Assembly (NCBI RefSeq): GCF_013186535.1
Contig: NZ_JABMCZ010000004.1
Span: forward strand, 248,001 to 312,000
DNA from: Nocardia terpenica
GTDB taxonomy: Bacteria; Actinomycetota; Actinomycetes; Mycobacteriales; Mycobacteriaceae
Direction: 5' to 3'
DNA: 64,000 nt
This document shows, piece after piece, positions 8,256 to 17,187 of the stretch. The translations under genes were made by a program, and so were the position numbers. Within the stretch, counting starts at the first letter, position 1; each line of letters opens with the position of its first letter. The notes beneath the pieces are model-generated. The model did not search any database. It had not been told where the DNA came from and saw only the letters and a program-made list of their open reading frames with translations.

Positions 8256-10099
8256 TGTTGCGCACCTTCAATACCGCGGGTGTGCTGTCGGCGGCCGATG
8301 TGCATGTGGCGGTGCGGCTGGGGCGGTTGGGGCGGGAAGAGTCCGAGGTGGTGTTGTTTGCGGCGGCCTTGGCGGTGCGGGCGGTGCGGTCGGGGTCGGT
8401 GTGTCTGGAATTGCTACGGATGCACGAGATCGGTATCGACGGGGAGGGTTTCGATACCGGTGGCGATCCGGAGGCGATCGATCCGGCGACCCTGCCGTGG
8501 CCCGATGTCGATGCGGTGCTGGCGGCGCTGCGGGTCAGTCCGCTGGTGCAGGGGAGTCCGGCGGGGCCGCTGCGGCCGTTGCGGCTGGTCGATCACGATG
8601 CGGGGCCGCTGCTGTACCTGGACCGGTATTACCGGCAGGAGCAGACCATTCGGCAGGCGCTGATCGAGCGGGGCGCGGGATATCCGCTGATCGATCCGGA
8701 AACCGTTCGGCGCGAACTGGATCGGCTGTTCCCGGAGCCGACGGGACCGCACGATCCGCCGGACCGGCAGCGGGTGGCGGCCGCGCTGGCGGCCACCCAC
8801 TGGACGACCGTCGTGGCGGGCGGCCCGGGAACCGGCAAGACCCACACCATCGCTCGCATTCTGGCGCTGCTGGTGGCCCATCAGCGGTCGATGCCGGGTG
8901 CGCCCGCGCTGCGGATCGCGTTGGCCGCGCCCACCGGCAAGGCCGCGGCGCGGCTTCAGGAATCGGTGCGCGAACAGGCGGGTGACCTGGACCTGCCGGA
9001 GCTCACCGCCGCGACTCTGCACCGCCTGCTGGGGTGGCAGCGCGGCGGCGCGACCCGGTTCCGGCACCACGAATTCAACCGGCTCCCTTACGACATCATC
9101 GTGGTGGACGAGACCTCCATGGTGTCGCTGACCATGATGAGCCGCCTGCTGCCCGCGGTGCGTCCCGACGCCCGCCTGGTCCTGGTCGGCGACCCCGACC
9201 AGCTCGCCTCGGTGGACGCCGGTGCGGTGCTCGCCGACCTCGTCGCGGGACCGGTTGCCGGGCAGCCGAATCCGGTGCTCGATCAGGTGCTCGACGGCAA
9301 TACCGGCGTCGAGCATCCCGACGCGCTCACCCCGCGCGAGCGGGACCGGTTGCGCGGCGGCATCGTTCGCCTGACCCGCGGCCGGAGGTTCGGTGGCCGC
9401 ATCGCCGCACTCGCCGTCGCCGTGCGCGCCGGTGACGCGGATGCGGCGCTGGCGCTGCTGGCCGACGGCGGCGACGAACTCACGCTGTGCGAGCCCGACG
9501 ACATCATCGGCGTGCGAGCCGATGTCGTGGCGGCCGCCCGCGCGGCGACGGCCGCGGCGGACCGCGGTGATGCGGCGGCGGCGCTGACGGCCATGGAATC
9601 CCATCGCCTGCTGTGCGCGCACCGCCAGGGCCAGTTCGGCGTCGACCGCTGGGACCGGTTGGCCGGAGGCTGGGTCGCCGCGGCCGGAATCGGCGCGGAA
9701 CACGGTGCCGGGCACTGGTTCCCGGGCCAGCCGCTGCTGGTCACCGCCAACGACCACGAGGCCCGCATCTACAACGGCGACACCGGCGTCATCGTCCGCG
9801 CCCCCGACGGCACCCTGCGCGCGGCCCTGCAGCGCGGCTCCGAGCCCTACCTGGTGCATCCCACCCAATTCCCCGGTGTCACAACGGTATACGCCATGAC
9901 CATCCACCGCAGCCAGGGGAGCCAATACGGCACCGTCTCGGTCGTCCTCCCCGGCCCCGACTCCACCCTCCTCACCCGCGAACTCCTCTACACCGCCATC
10001 ACCCGCGCCCGCACCCACGTCCGCATCCTCGGCACCGAAGACGCCATCCGCGCCGGAATCGCCCGCCGCGTCCTCCGCGCCAGCGGCTTACGCGGGTGA
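8219..10099 (+). CDS. recD: RecD, exodeoxyribonuclease V alpha subunit (5'-3' helicase)
   Basis: RecD is the fast 5'-3' SF1 helicase motor of RecBCD. The ATG at 8219 overlaps the preceding ORF stop and yields 626 residues. Walker A is GGPGTGKTHT near residues 200-209; later motifs are LAAPTGKAAARLQES, DIIVVDETSMVSLTMMSRLL, LVLVGDPDQLASVDAGAVLADL and, near the C-terminus, YAMTIHRSQGSQY and LYTAITRARTHVRILG, all typical of RecD. It closes the recC-recB-recD operon, in which all junctions overlap by four bases. A copy of the dispersed repeat begins at its stop codon. Confidence 0.95.
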   Translation: MTAIQLAQRATGLLRTFNTAGVLSAADVHVAVRLGRLGREESEVVLFAAALAVRAVRSGSVCLELLRMHEIGIDGEGFDTGGDPEAIDPATLPWPDVDAVLAALRVSPLVQGSPAGPLRPLRLVDHDAGPLLYLDRYYRQEQTIRQALIERGAGYPLIDPETVRRELDRLFPEPTGPHDPPDRQRVAAALAATHWTTVVAGGPGTGKTHTIARILALLVAHQRSMPGAPALRIALAAPTGKAAARLQESVREQAGDLDLPELTAATLHRLLGWQRGGATRFRHHEFNRLPYDIIVVDETSMVSLTMMSRLLPAVRPDARLVLVGDPDQLASVDAGAVLADLVAGPVAGQPNPVLDQVLDGNTGVEHPDALTPRERDRLRGGIVRLTRGRRFGGRIAALAVAVRAGDADAALALLADGGDELTLCEPDDIIGVRADVVAAARAATAAADRGDAAAALTAMESHRLLCAHRQGQFGVDRWDRLAGGWVAAAGIGAEHGAGHWFPGQPLLVTANDHEARIYNGDTGVIVRAPDGTLRAALQRGSEPYLVHPTQFPGVTTVYAMTIHRSQGSQYGTVSVVLPGPDSTLLTRELLYTAITRARTHVRILGTEDAIRAGIARRVLRASGLRG

Positions 10100-10212
10100 T
10101 CCCGGCAAAAAGCATGCCGGGACGACTGAAGGGCTTGGTGGCCGGGATGACTGGAAGGGGGGCCGCCGGGATGGTTGGAGGGCAGGGCCGCCGGGATGAC
10201 TGAAGGCGGGGG
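10097..10212 (+). repeat. Dispersed repeat: half element plus degenerate array after recD
   Basis: Starting on the recD stop codon is a half copy of the element, GATCCCGGC-aaaaagcat-GCCGGGA (10098-10122), followed by three degenerate units of roughly 23-28 bp, each with GCCGGGAT (about 10143, 10165, 10191). The left arm of the palindrome is absent. The region separates recD from the monooxygenase gene. Confidence 0.7.
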
Positions 10213-10321
10213 ACTCGATAGATCGTGTTGGGGCGACTTGATAGGTATGTTGCGTCGGAACGATCTACGCTGGGGCTATACGGCACGTGTCGGGATCTGT
10301 GCGGATCGAGGGGTTCGAGAC

Positions 10322-11815
10322 ATGACCAGTGTGGCTGAGCACGTCGGTGTGCTCATTGTCGGGGCGGGGCTGTCGGGGGTCGGGGCGGCCTGTCACTTGC
10401 GGCGGGCGTTTCCGGGGCGGAGCCTCGTTGTTCTGGAGGCGCGGGATGCTGTCGGCGGGACGTGGGATCTGTTCCGGTATCCGGGGATTCGCTCCGACTC
10501 GGACATGTTCACCCTCGGCTATCGGTTCCGGCCGTGGCTGGGCGACAAGGCGATCGCCGACGGCGACTCGATCCTGAGCTATGTGCGCGAGACGGCCGCC
10601 GAATACGGCATCGATCGCCACATTCGGTTCGGGCACCGCGTGGTGCGCGCGGAATGGTCGTCCGAGCGGCAGCGCTGGACCGTCACCGCGCAGCGCACCG
10701 ACACCGGCGAATCGGTCGTCCTCACCGCGGACTTCCTGTTCGGCTGCTCCGGCTACTACCGCTACGACCGGGGCTACACTCCGGAATTCCCCGGCCTGGA
10801 CCGCTTCGGCGGCACGGTGGTGCACCCGCAGCACTGGCCCGAGGATCTGGCCGTGGCGGGCAAGCGGATCGTCATCATCGGCTCCGGCGCCACCGCGGTC
10901 ACGCTGGGTCCGGCGCTGGCCCGGCTCGGCGCGACGGTGTGCATGCTGCAACGCTCGCCCAGCTACATCCTGTCCGCCCCGGCCCGCGACGACCTGGCCG
11001 ACCGGCTGCGCACGCTGCTGCCCGCCAAGGCCGCCTATGCGCTGGCCCGCGCCAAGAACATCGCCGTCAGCACCGCGATCTATCAACTGTGCCAACGGTA
11101 TCCGGACCGCATGCGGGCCTGGATCCGCGGCTGGCAGGAGCGCTGGCTGCCCGCGGGCTACGACATCGACACCCACTTCACGCCCGCCTACAACCCGTGG
11201 GATCAGCGACTGTGCCTGGTGCCCAACGGCGATCTGTTCCGCGCCATCCGCGCGGGCGACCTGGACATGGTCACCGACCGCATCGACACCTTCACCGAGA
11301 CCGGCGTGCGCCTCGCCTCCGGAACCGAGCTGGAGGCCGATATCGTCGTCACCGCAACGGGTTTGGACCTGCTCCTGTTCGGCGGCATCGAACTGGTGGT
11401 GGACGACGCCGTGGTCGACGTGCCGAAGGCGATGGCGTACAAGGCCATGATGCTGTCGGAGGTGCCGAACTTCGGCTACATCATGGGTTACACCAACGCC
11501 TCCTGGACGCTGAAGGCGGATCTGGTGTGCGAGTACGTGGTTCGCCTGCTGCGGTACCTGGACGAGCACGGCTATTCCAGCGTGACCCCGGTGCGCGATC
11601 ATTCGGTGGGCACGACGCCATTTCTGCCGAACTTCAGCGCCGGTTACGTGCTGCGCGCCGCCGATCGCTTCCCGGTCGCGGGCGATCGCAAGCCGTGGCG
11701 GCTGCACATGAACTATCTGCGCGATATTCCGGCGTTCCGGTACGGGAAGATCGATGACGGCGCACTGCGATTCGCTCGGGCGGAACGGCGTGAGCCGCTG
11801 CACGTTGTGAATTGA
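10322..11815 (+). CDS. Flavin-containing Baeyer-Villiger-type monooxygenase, EthA-like
   Basis: This 497-residue protein has the N-terminal FAD Rossmann motif (IVGAGLSGVG, residues 12-21), a second NADP Rossmann motif (VIIGSGATAVTLG, about 182-194) and, between them, FGGTVVHPQHWPEDL (about 162-176), which matches the Baeyer-Villiger fingerprint FxGxxxHxxxW. Length and the VGGTWDLFRYPGIRSDSDM segment resemble the EthA family of actinobacteria, which oxidises ketones and activates thioamides. The start MTSVAEHVG at 10322 was chosen over upstream in-frame codons because those fall inside the repeat array. The next gene, a TetR regulator, is convergent with it. The natural substrate cannot be told. 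Confidence 0.85.
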   Translation: MTSVAEHVGVLIVGAGLSGVGAACHLRRAFPGRSLVVLEARDAVGGTWDLFRYPGIRSDSDMFTLGYRFRPWLGDKAIADGDSILSYVRETAAEYGIDRHIRFGHRVVRAEWSSERQRWTVTAQRTDTGESVVLTADFLFGCSGYYRYDRGYTPEFPGLDRFGGTVVHPQHWPEDLAVAGKRIVIIGSGATAVTLGPALARLGATVCMLQRSPSYILSAPARDDLADRLRTLLPAKAAYALARAKNIAVSTAIYQLCQRYPDRMRAWIRGWQERWLPAGYDIDTHFTPAYNPWDQRLCLVPNGDLFRAIRAGDLDMVTDRIDTFTETGVRLASGTELEADIVVTATGLDLLLFGGIELVVDDAVVDVPKAMAYKAMMLSEVPNFGYIMGYTNASWTLKADLVCEYVVRLLRYLDEHGYSSVTPVRDHSVGTTPFLPNFSAGYVLRAADRFPVAGDRKPWRLHMNYLRDIPAFRYGKIDDGALRFARAERREPLHVVN

Positions 11816-11842
11816 CGCTGAGGGTGGCGAGCGCGCCGTGAA

Positions 11843-12541
11843 TCAGGCTGTGCCCTCGAAGATTCCGGGAATCGCCAGCGCACGCTCCACGTCCTCGCGC
11901 CGCCCCAGCGTGACCAGGACGTTCCGGATCATTGTCAGCCGGGCCGCCGCGACCTCGCCGGGGTCGGGCTCGCCGCCGGGCGCGGTCGCCGCCGAGACCC
12001 GGTAGACCACGAATTCGCAGACCTGTAGGGCGGTATCGAGATCCAGCAGGGCCGGGCGCGGGCGGCCCAGCTCGGCGAACTTGGCGCACACCAGCGCGCG
12101 GATATCGTCGAAGGCCCGCTCCCGATAGGCCGACACCGGTGAGGCCGGATCGTGCAGTTCGGCGAAGACCGGCCGCAGCATCGGGCCGTGCCCGCGCGCC
12201 CAGTCCAGATACGCGTCGATGATGCCGATGCCCAGCTCCACCGGCTCGCCCGACCGCTCCGCCGCCGCCCGGATACCGCCGACCAGCCCCTCGTTGGAGG
12301 TGGTGAGCAGCGCGTGCAGCGGCGCCTCCGCATTGCCGAAATAGCGGTAGAAGGTGGGCCGCGAGATCCCGGCCCGCTCGATGATCCGGGCCACGCTCAG
12401 CCCGCGCGAGCCGTGCTCGGTGAACACCTGCGCGGTCGCGAACACGATCCGGGCACGCACCTCGTCGGCCTGCTCGGGCGTCTGCGGCGGTCGTCCCCGC
12501 CGCGCGCCACCATGGGAGGTAACCACCGCGTCGCTGGGCAT
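11843..12541 (-). CDS. TetR-family transcriptional regulator
   Basis: This 232-residue regulator has an N-terminal TetR helix-turn-helix (ARIVFATAQVFTEHGSRGLSVARIIERAGISRPTFYRYFGN) followed by an all-helical ligand domain. The start at 12541 (MPSDAVVTS) is preceded on the minus strand by GGGAAGG, a good RBS; a longer ORF runs to 12619 but would cover the promoter. It is divergent from an aldehyde dehydrogenase and a short-chain dehydrogenase, with an imperfect palindrome between them, so it probably represses that pair and itself. The effector is unknown. Confidence 0.9.
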   Translation of the reverse strand: MPSDAVVTSHGGARRGRPPQTPEQADEVRARIVFATAQVFTEHGSRGLSVARIIERAGISRPTFYRYFGNAEAPLHALLTTSNEGLVGGIRAAAERSGEPVELGIGIIDAYLDWARGHGPMLRPVFAELHDPASPVSAYRERAFDDIRALVCAKFAELGRPRPALLDLDTALQVCEFVVYRVSAATAPGGEPDPGEVAAARLTMIRNVLVTLGRREDVERALAIPGIFEGTA

Positions 12542-12573
12542 CTGTGGATCCTTCCCTGATCGGTGGCACGGTC

Positions 12574-12616
12574 TTGACAGAGTGTCCCACGCGGTCATTA
12601 ATCTAACAGTAGTGTT
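12574..12616 (+). promoter_or_regulatory. Candidate promoter and TetR operator upstream of the aldehyde dehydrogenase
   Basis: TTGACA lies at 12574-12579, with TAATCT at 12599-12604 as a -10 candidate (19-bp spacing; ATTAAT at 12597 gives 17 bp). The palindrome AACA-GTAG-TGTT occupies 12605-12616, between the -10 and the RBS (GAGAGG) of the ATG at 12639. Position and symmetry fit an operator for the divergent TetR protein; this is inference. Confidence 0.5.
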
Positions 12617-12638
12617 CAATTAATAGAGAGGGCCGACA

Positions 12639-14210
12639 ATGACGACCGCCCCGGAGCTCGCTCCCGCCGCAGCCCTGCCGTTCCCGCTGGTGGAGCGGCT
12701 GCTGTCGCACGCCGTCGCGGGCGGCGCTCCGGCGGTCGAGGTGTATGCGCCCGCCACGGGCCACAAGATCGCGGAGCTGCCGCAGTCGTCGGTCGCCGAT
12801 ATCGACACCGCCTTCGCGGCCGCCCGGCGAGCGCAGCGGGAGTGGGCGCGGGTGCCGGTGCGCGAGCGGGTCGCGGTGCTGCGCCGATTCCACGATCTGG
12901 TGCTGGCCGAACAGGACGCCATCCTCGATATCGTGCAGACCGAGACCGGCAAGTCGCGCGTGCACGCCTTCGACGAGGTCGCCGACGTCGCGGTCAACGC
13001 CCGCTACTGCGCCGCCGCGGCCGAGCGGTTGCTGGCGGTGCGCCGCCCGCGCGGGGTGCTGCCGGTGCTGACCCGGGTGGAGGTGCGGCACCGCCCGAAG
13101 GGCGTGGTCGCGGTGATCTCCCCGTGGAACTATCCGCTGGCGCTGGCCGCCTCCGACGCGCTGCCCGCCCTCGCCGCCGGAAACGCGGTCGTCTCCCGTC
13201 CCGACAACCAGACCGCGCTGACCGCACTGTGGGCCATCGACGCCGCCGAACGCGCCGGACTGCCGAAGGGCCTGTGGCAGGCGGTACTCGGCCGCGGCTC
13301 GGCCATCGGCGGCGAGGTGATCGCGCGCGCCGATTTCGTCGACTACACCGGGTCCAGCGCCACCGGCCGCACCATCGCCCGGCAGGCGGGGGAGCGGCTG
13401 ATCGGCTACTCGCTCGAACTCGGCGGCAAGAACCCGATGCTGGTGCTGGACGACGCCGACGTGCGCGCGGCGGCGAAGATCGCGGTGCGCGCCTGCTTCG
13501 CCTCGGCGGGCCAGCTGTGCGAATCGATCGAGCGAATCTACGTGCACGACAGCGTGTACGAGCGATTCGTCGGCGAATTCGTGAACAACACCCGCCAACT
13601 CACCCTCGGCTCGGCGCTGGACTACTCCTACCAGATCGGCTCGCTCACCTTCGCGCGCCAGATCGACACCGTCGCAGCGCATGTCGACGATGCGGTGGCG
13701 AAGGGCGCGACGGTGCTCGCGGGCGGCCGCGCCCGGCCCGACCTCGGCCCGTACTTCTACGAGCCCACCATCCTCGAGGGCGTGCGGCCCGGCATGACGG
13801 TATACCGGGAGGAGACGTTCGGTCCGGTGGTGTCGGTGTACCGGGTGCACGGCGACGACGAGGCCGTCGAGCGGGCCAACGACACCGCCTACGGCCTCAA
13901 TGCCAGTGTGTGGGGCCGGGATCGGGCGCGGGCGCGCGCGGTCGCCGCCCGCATCGCCGCCGGATCGGTGAACGTCAACGAGGGCTTCATCGCGGCGTGG
14001 GGCAGCGCGGCGGCACCGTCGGGCGGGCTCGGGATTTCCGGCGGCGGCCGTCGGCACGGTCCCGAGGGGCTGCGCAAGTACATCGACACCCAGACCATCG
14101 CGGTGCAGCGGGCGCTGCCGATCGCGCCGCTGCCCGGCATGTCCGAGGCGGTGTGGGCGAAGACGCTCACGCTGTACTTCGGCGTCATGAAGGCGTTGCG
14201 GCAGCAGTGA
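12639..14210 (+). CDS. Aldehyde dehydrogenase, succinate-semialdehyde dehydrogenase (GabD2-like)
   Basis: This 523-residue NAD(P)-dependent aldehyde dehydrogenase has the expected motifs: VISPWNYPLALAASDALPAL (cofactor site), YTGSSATGR, ELGGKNPM (general base Glu) and SAGQLCESIERIYV with the catalytic Cys. The Cys-flanking SAGQLC-SIER pattern and the length are like mycobacterial GabD2 (succinate-semialdehyde dehydrogenase). The gene is preceded by GAGAGG and followed after 20 bases by a short-chain dehydrogenase, so the two likely act in sequence on an alcohol/aldehyde substrate under TetR control. The true aldehyde may differ from succinic semialdehyde. Confidence 0.85.
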   Translation: MTTAPELAPAAALPFPLVERLLSHAVAGGAPAVEVYAPATGHKIAELPQSSVADIDTAFAAARRAQREWARVPVRERVAVLRRFHDLVLAEQDAILDIVQTETGKSRVHAFDEVADVAVNARYCAAAAERLLAVRRPRGVLPVLTRVEVRHRPKGVVAVISPWNYPLALAASDALPALAAGNAVVSRPDNQTALTALWAIDAAERAGLPKGLWQAVLGRGSAIGGEVIARADFVDYTGSSATGRTIARQAGERLIGYSLELGGKNPMLVLDDADVRAAAKIAVRACFASAGQLCESIERIYVHDSVYERFVGEFVNNTRQLTLGSALDYSYQIGSLTFARQIDTVAAHVDDAVAKGATVLAGGRARPDLGPYFYEPTILEGVRPGMTVYREETFGPVVSVYRVHGDDEAVERANDTAYGLNASVWGRDRARARAVAARIAAGSVNVNEGFIAAWGSAAAPSGGLGISGGGRRHGPEGLRKYIDTQTIAVQRALPIAPLPGMSEAVWAKTLTLYFGVMKALRQQ

Positions 14211-14230
14211 ATACGGGAAAGGGCAGGAAT

Positions 14231-15058
14231 ATGGAGACCGTAGCCGGGACCAAGGTCCTCATCACCGGCGCCGCGATGGGGCTGGGCAAGGCGTTCGCCG
14301 AGCGGGCGGTGCGGGAGCGGGCCGCCGATGTGGTGCTGTGGGATGTGAACGAGGAGGCCCTGAACAAGACCGCCGCCGAGCTGACGGCAGTGGGCGGCAG
14401 CAGGATTCACCGGTACGCCGTCGACGTGTCCGACCGGGACGCGATCGCCGCGGCGGCGGAATCGGTGCGCGCCGCGGTCGGCGTGATCGACGTGCTGATC
14501 AACAATGCGGGCATCGTGCGCGGCAACGGCTACTTCTGGGAGACCCGCGACCGCGCCGACATCGACCAGACGATGGCAATCAATTCCCTTGCGCCCATGT
14601 ACATTACGCTGGAATTCCTGCCCGCCATGGTGGCACACCGCAGCCCGGCGCGGATACTGACCGTCGCCTCCTCCGCGGGGCTGGTGTCCAATCCGCGAAT
14701 GAGCGTGTACGCGGCCTCCAAGTGGGCGGCGCTGGGCTGGTCGGATTCGGTGCGGCTGGAGCTCGAGCAGTCCGGCAACGGGCACGTGAAGATGACCACG
14801 TTCTGCCCGACCTACATCAACACCGGAATGTTCGCCGGGGCAAAGGGTTTCCTGTTCACCCCCATCATCGAGCAGGACCACGCCGTCGACACAGCTTGGT
14901 CCGAGATGAAGAAGGGCTCCCCGCTGGTGGTCATGCCGTGGACCTCGCGGCTCAACCGCGCCATCTCGGGCCTATTACCACTCAAGATCCGCGACCTGTA
15001 CCTGAACGCGGTCGGTGTATACCACTCGATGGACGAATTCACCGGCCGCACAGCCTAG
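14231..15058 (+). CDS. Short-chain dehydrogenase/reductase
   Basis: This 275-residue classical SDR has the cofactor glycine motif TGAAMGLG (near residues 12-19), DVNE at the end of beta-2 (acidic, suggesting NAD), NNAG, the catalytic Ser in VASSAGL and the YAASK motif. A purine-rich RBS (GAAAGGGCAGG) precedes the ATG. It forms a pair with the aldehyde dehydrogenase upstream and probably converts an alcohol to the aldehyde that the latter oxidises. The dispersed palindromic element begins three bases after its stop and may serve as terminator. Confidence 0.85.
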   Translation: METVAGTKVLITGAAMGLGKAFAERAVRERAADVVLWDVNEEALNKTAAELTAVGGSRIHRYAVDVSDRDAIAAAAESVRAAVGVIDVLINNAGIVRGNGYFWETRDRADIDQTMAINSLAPMYITLEFLPAMVAHRSPARILTVASSAGLVSNPRMSVYAASKWAALGWSDSVRLELEQSGNGHVKMTTFCPTYINTGMFAGAKGFLFTPIIEQDHAVDTAWSEMKKGSPLVVMPWTSRLNRAISGLLPLKIRDLYLNAVGVYHSMDEFTGRTA

Positions 15059-15061
15059 TCC

Positions 15062-15190
15062 GTGATTCCGGCGTGCTTTTGGCCGGAATCCACTGAGATC
15101 CCGGCCAAAAGCACGCCGGGATGACGGAGGGGAGCACGCCGGGATGACGGAGGGGAGCGCGCCGGGATGACGGGGGGAGCGCGCCGGGAG
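15062..15190. repeat. Complete dispersed palindromic element with 23-bp array
   Basis: Between two convergent genes lies the full element. The left arm is TTCCGGC-N9-GCCGGAA (15066-15088) and the inverted right arm is TCCCGGC-N9-GCCGGGA (15099-15121). Three 22-23-bp units follow (GATGACGGAGGGGAGC then A/GCGCCGG), ending ten bases before the next stop codon. The four palindromic blocks can fold into one long hairpin or two short ones, so bidirectional termination is plausible. Confidence 0.8.
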
Positions 15191-15199
15191 GCAGCGTCC

Positions 15200-15997
15200 T
15201 CAGTGTGGCTTGGTACCGATGACGACCGTCGCGTCTAGTTCATCGGATTCGGCCACGGTCGGCACGAGCCCGAGGTCCGCGAGGATGTCGGTGGCGATCG
15301 GTACCTGAGCGCGGCTCGCCTCGACCAGCAGCCGACCGCCGGGCGCCAGCCAGGCGGGGGCGTCGGCGGTCACCCGGCGGAACACGTCGAGCCCGTCGGG
15401 GCCGCCGTCCAGGGCGCGGCGCGGCTCGTGGTCGCGGGCCTCCGGCGGCATCGCCGCGATCGCCTCGGTTGGCACGTACGGCGTGTTGGCCAGCAGAATG
15501 TCCACGCGTCCGGCCAGTTCCGGCGGCAACGGCGAATACAGGTCGCCCTCGAGCACGCGGGCGTCGAGCGCGCGCAGATTGCGGCGGGCGCAGGCGACGG
15601 CGGCCGGTTCGATATCGCTCGCGGTGAGCCGGGCGCGAATCCCGCGGCCCGCCAGCTCGGTCACCGTGGCCAGCCCGAGCGCCCCGGAGCCGCAGCACAG
15701 ATCCAGCACCACCGCATCCCGGCCGGGCGCGGTGAGCGCCACCGCCTGCTCGACCAGGAATCCGGTGCGCTGCCGCGGCACGAACACCCCCGGCGCGACC
15801 GCCACCCGCAGGCCGCGAAACTCGGTCCAGCCCAGCAGATGTTCCAGCGGCACGCCGGAAACCCGCTGCGCCACCAGCCCTTCCAGCTCGGTGGGTGAGG
15901 AGGCCGCGGCGGTGAGCAGCGCGGCCTCCTCCTCGGCGAAGACGCACCCGGCGGCGCGCAGCGCGGTCACCAGGGTGTCGTGGTCGGGTGTGGTCAC
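15200..15997 (-). CDS. Putative protein N5-glutamine methyltransferase, PrmC/HemK-like
   Basis: This 265-residue class I SAM methyltransferase has the HemK layout: an N-terminal helical region (VSGVPLEHLLGWTEFRGL, cf. the PrmC ...P..Y..G...F), PRQRT, the SAM motif VLDLCCGSGALGLA and a catalytic-loop motif NTPYVP. The last is usually NPPY in PrmC, so the Asn and Pro-Tyr are kept but one Pro is Thr. It starts with GTG at 15997. Such proteins form a second HemK-like family beside true PrmC in actinobacteria, so release-factor modification is only one possibility. Confidence 0.8.
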   Translation of the reverse strand: MTTPDHDTLVTALRAAGCVFAEEEAALLTAAASSPTELEGLVAQRVSGVPLEHLLGWTEFRGLRVAVAPGVFVPRQRTGFLVEQAVALTAPGRDAVVLDLCCGSGALGLATVTELAGRGIRARLTASDIEPAAVACARRNLRALDARVLEGDLYSPLPPELAGRVDILLANTPYVPTEAIAAMPPEARDHEPRRALDGGPDGLDVFRRVTADAPAWLAPGGRLLVEASRAQVPIATDILADLGLVPTVAESDELDATVVIGTKPH

Positions 15998-16027
15998 CGG
16001 ACCATTCTGCGGGGTGGGTCGAATGGT

Positions 16028-16900
16028 TTATCGCATGGCGGGCAGCAGGAAGGTGCGGGTGGCGTCGATATAGATGCCGCGCTGGGCGGCCCGGCTGGGC
16101 GGCGGCAGCTGCGACACCAGCTGATCGAGCGAGGTCGTCGCGCCCACCACCCGGGTCCCGGCGACGATGAAATCGCCCACCGCGCGGCGGATGTGGTTGG
16201 GCGAGGTGACCACGACCGCGCTGGTCGCGCCCGCGTCGCGCAGCATCTTCGTGCTGAACAGGGCGTTCTGCACGGTCGAGTTGGCGCGATCTTCCACCAG
16301 CACCCGGGAGGCCGGAAGGCCGTGGCCGATCAGCCATCCCGCCATCGCCGCCGACTCCGGCACGCCGTTCTGCGGATTCCCGCCGGTGACCACGACCGGG
16401 GAACCGGGCGCGATGAACGCCTGCCGGCAGGCGGCCTCGAGCCGGGCCACCAGTTCGGGGCGCATGGTGCCGTCGGGCAGCAGGCCGTAGCCGAGCACCA
16501 CGATGCCGGTCTGCGGGCCGATGAGCGCGGGCAGCGGATTGGGCAGGGTGCCCACGGCGGCGCCGATGGCGCCCAGCACGTTTCGCGCCCCCTGCGCCAT
16601 GGCGGGATCGAGCGCGCTGAGCCGGTTGAACGCCGTCTCGCGGGTGATGAAATCGCCGACGTAGTCCGACCAGATGGCCTGCAGCGCGAGGGCCTGGGCA
16701 TCGTCGGGGGTCTGGTCCAGCAGCGCGTGCAGGTCGGCCAGACCGGCGGCGTCGTTACCGTCGATGAAGTTGGACTGGGCGGAGTTGTACAGGGGTGCGG
16801 GCCCGATGGCGGCCGAGGCGGTGGCCGCCGAGGGTCCGGCGACGGCGGCGGCGATCGAGACCGCCGCCACCAGATATCTGAAACGCCTTGCGATTTTCAC
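16028..16900 (-). CDS. YdcF/SanA-like (DUF218) exported protein
   Basis: This is a DUF218-family protein with a signal peptide (KIARRFRYLVAAVSIAAAVAGP, cleavage after ASA), an N-terminal helical part of about 90 residues (DAAGLADLHALLDQTPDDAQALALQAIW) and then the DUF218 domain: GIVVLGYGLLPDG, VVVTGG, LPASRVLVEDRANSTVQNA and VVVTSPNHIRRA. The family is linked to cell-envelope homeostasis; its activity is not established. A GTG at 16900 with GGAAAGG 11 bases upstream is chosen; the ORF extends to a GTG at 16912 that touches that RBS. It is divergent from folD. Confidence 0.8.
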   Translation of the reverse strand: MKIARRFRYLVAAVSIAAAVAGPSAATASAAIGPAPLYNSAQSNFIDGNDAAGLADLHALLDQTPDDAQALALQAIWSDYVGDFITRETAFNRLSALDPAMAQGARNVLGAIGAAVGTLPNPLPALIGPQTGIVVLGYGLLPDGTMRPELVARLEAACRQAFIAPGSPVVVTGGNPQNGVPESAAMAGWLIGHGLPASRVLVEDRANSTVQNALFSTKMLRDAGATSAVVVTSPNHIRRAVGDFIVAGTRVVGATTSLDQLVSQLPPPSRAAQRGIYIDATRTFLLPAMR

Positions 16901-17187
16901 TGCTGTCGACACCTTTCCGACGATCGGGGTCTCGCATGTGTTGCTGGCAAGTGGCTCGAGGTCAATCCATGATCACGATACGGGCGGAAGTCGCGCAGGG
17001 CGAGGATTTCTTTTCGTAAGATTCGCGGTCGCGACCGGGAACCGATCGATTGCCCGCCGTGTAAACCGCGGCGCGGGTCGGACTTCCGAGCAGTGCGCGA
17101 AGGCCCGAGCGGCGATAGCGGATCGATAGCGATGACTCGCGCCGCCCGCCGTCGGCGCCGCCGGGCCGCCCGTTAAGGTGGGAATCC

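Noticed and set aside
12842..15058. A 738-residue fusion protein reaching from inside the aldehyde dehydrogenase to the SDR
   Set aside because: Only the part from 14231 resembles a protein (SDR) and it has its own RBS; the rest is out of frame in the aldehyde dehydrogenase gene.
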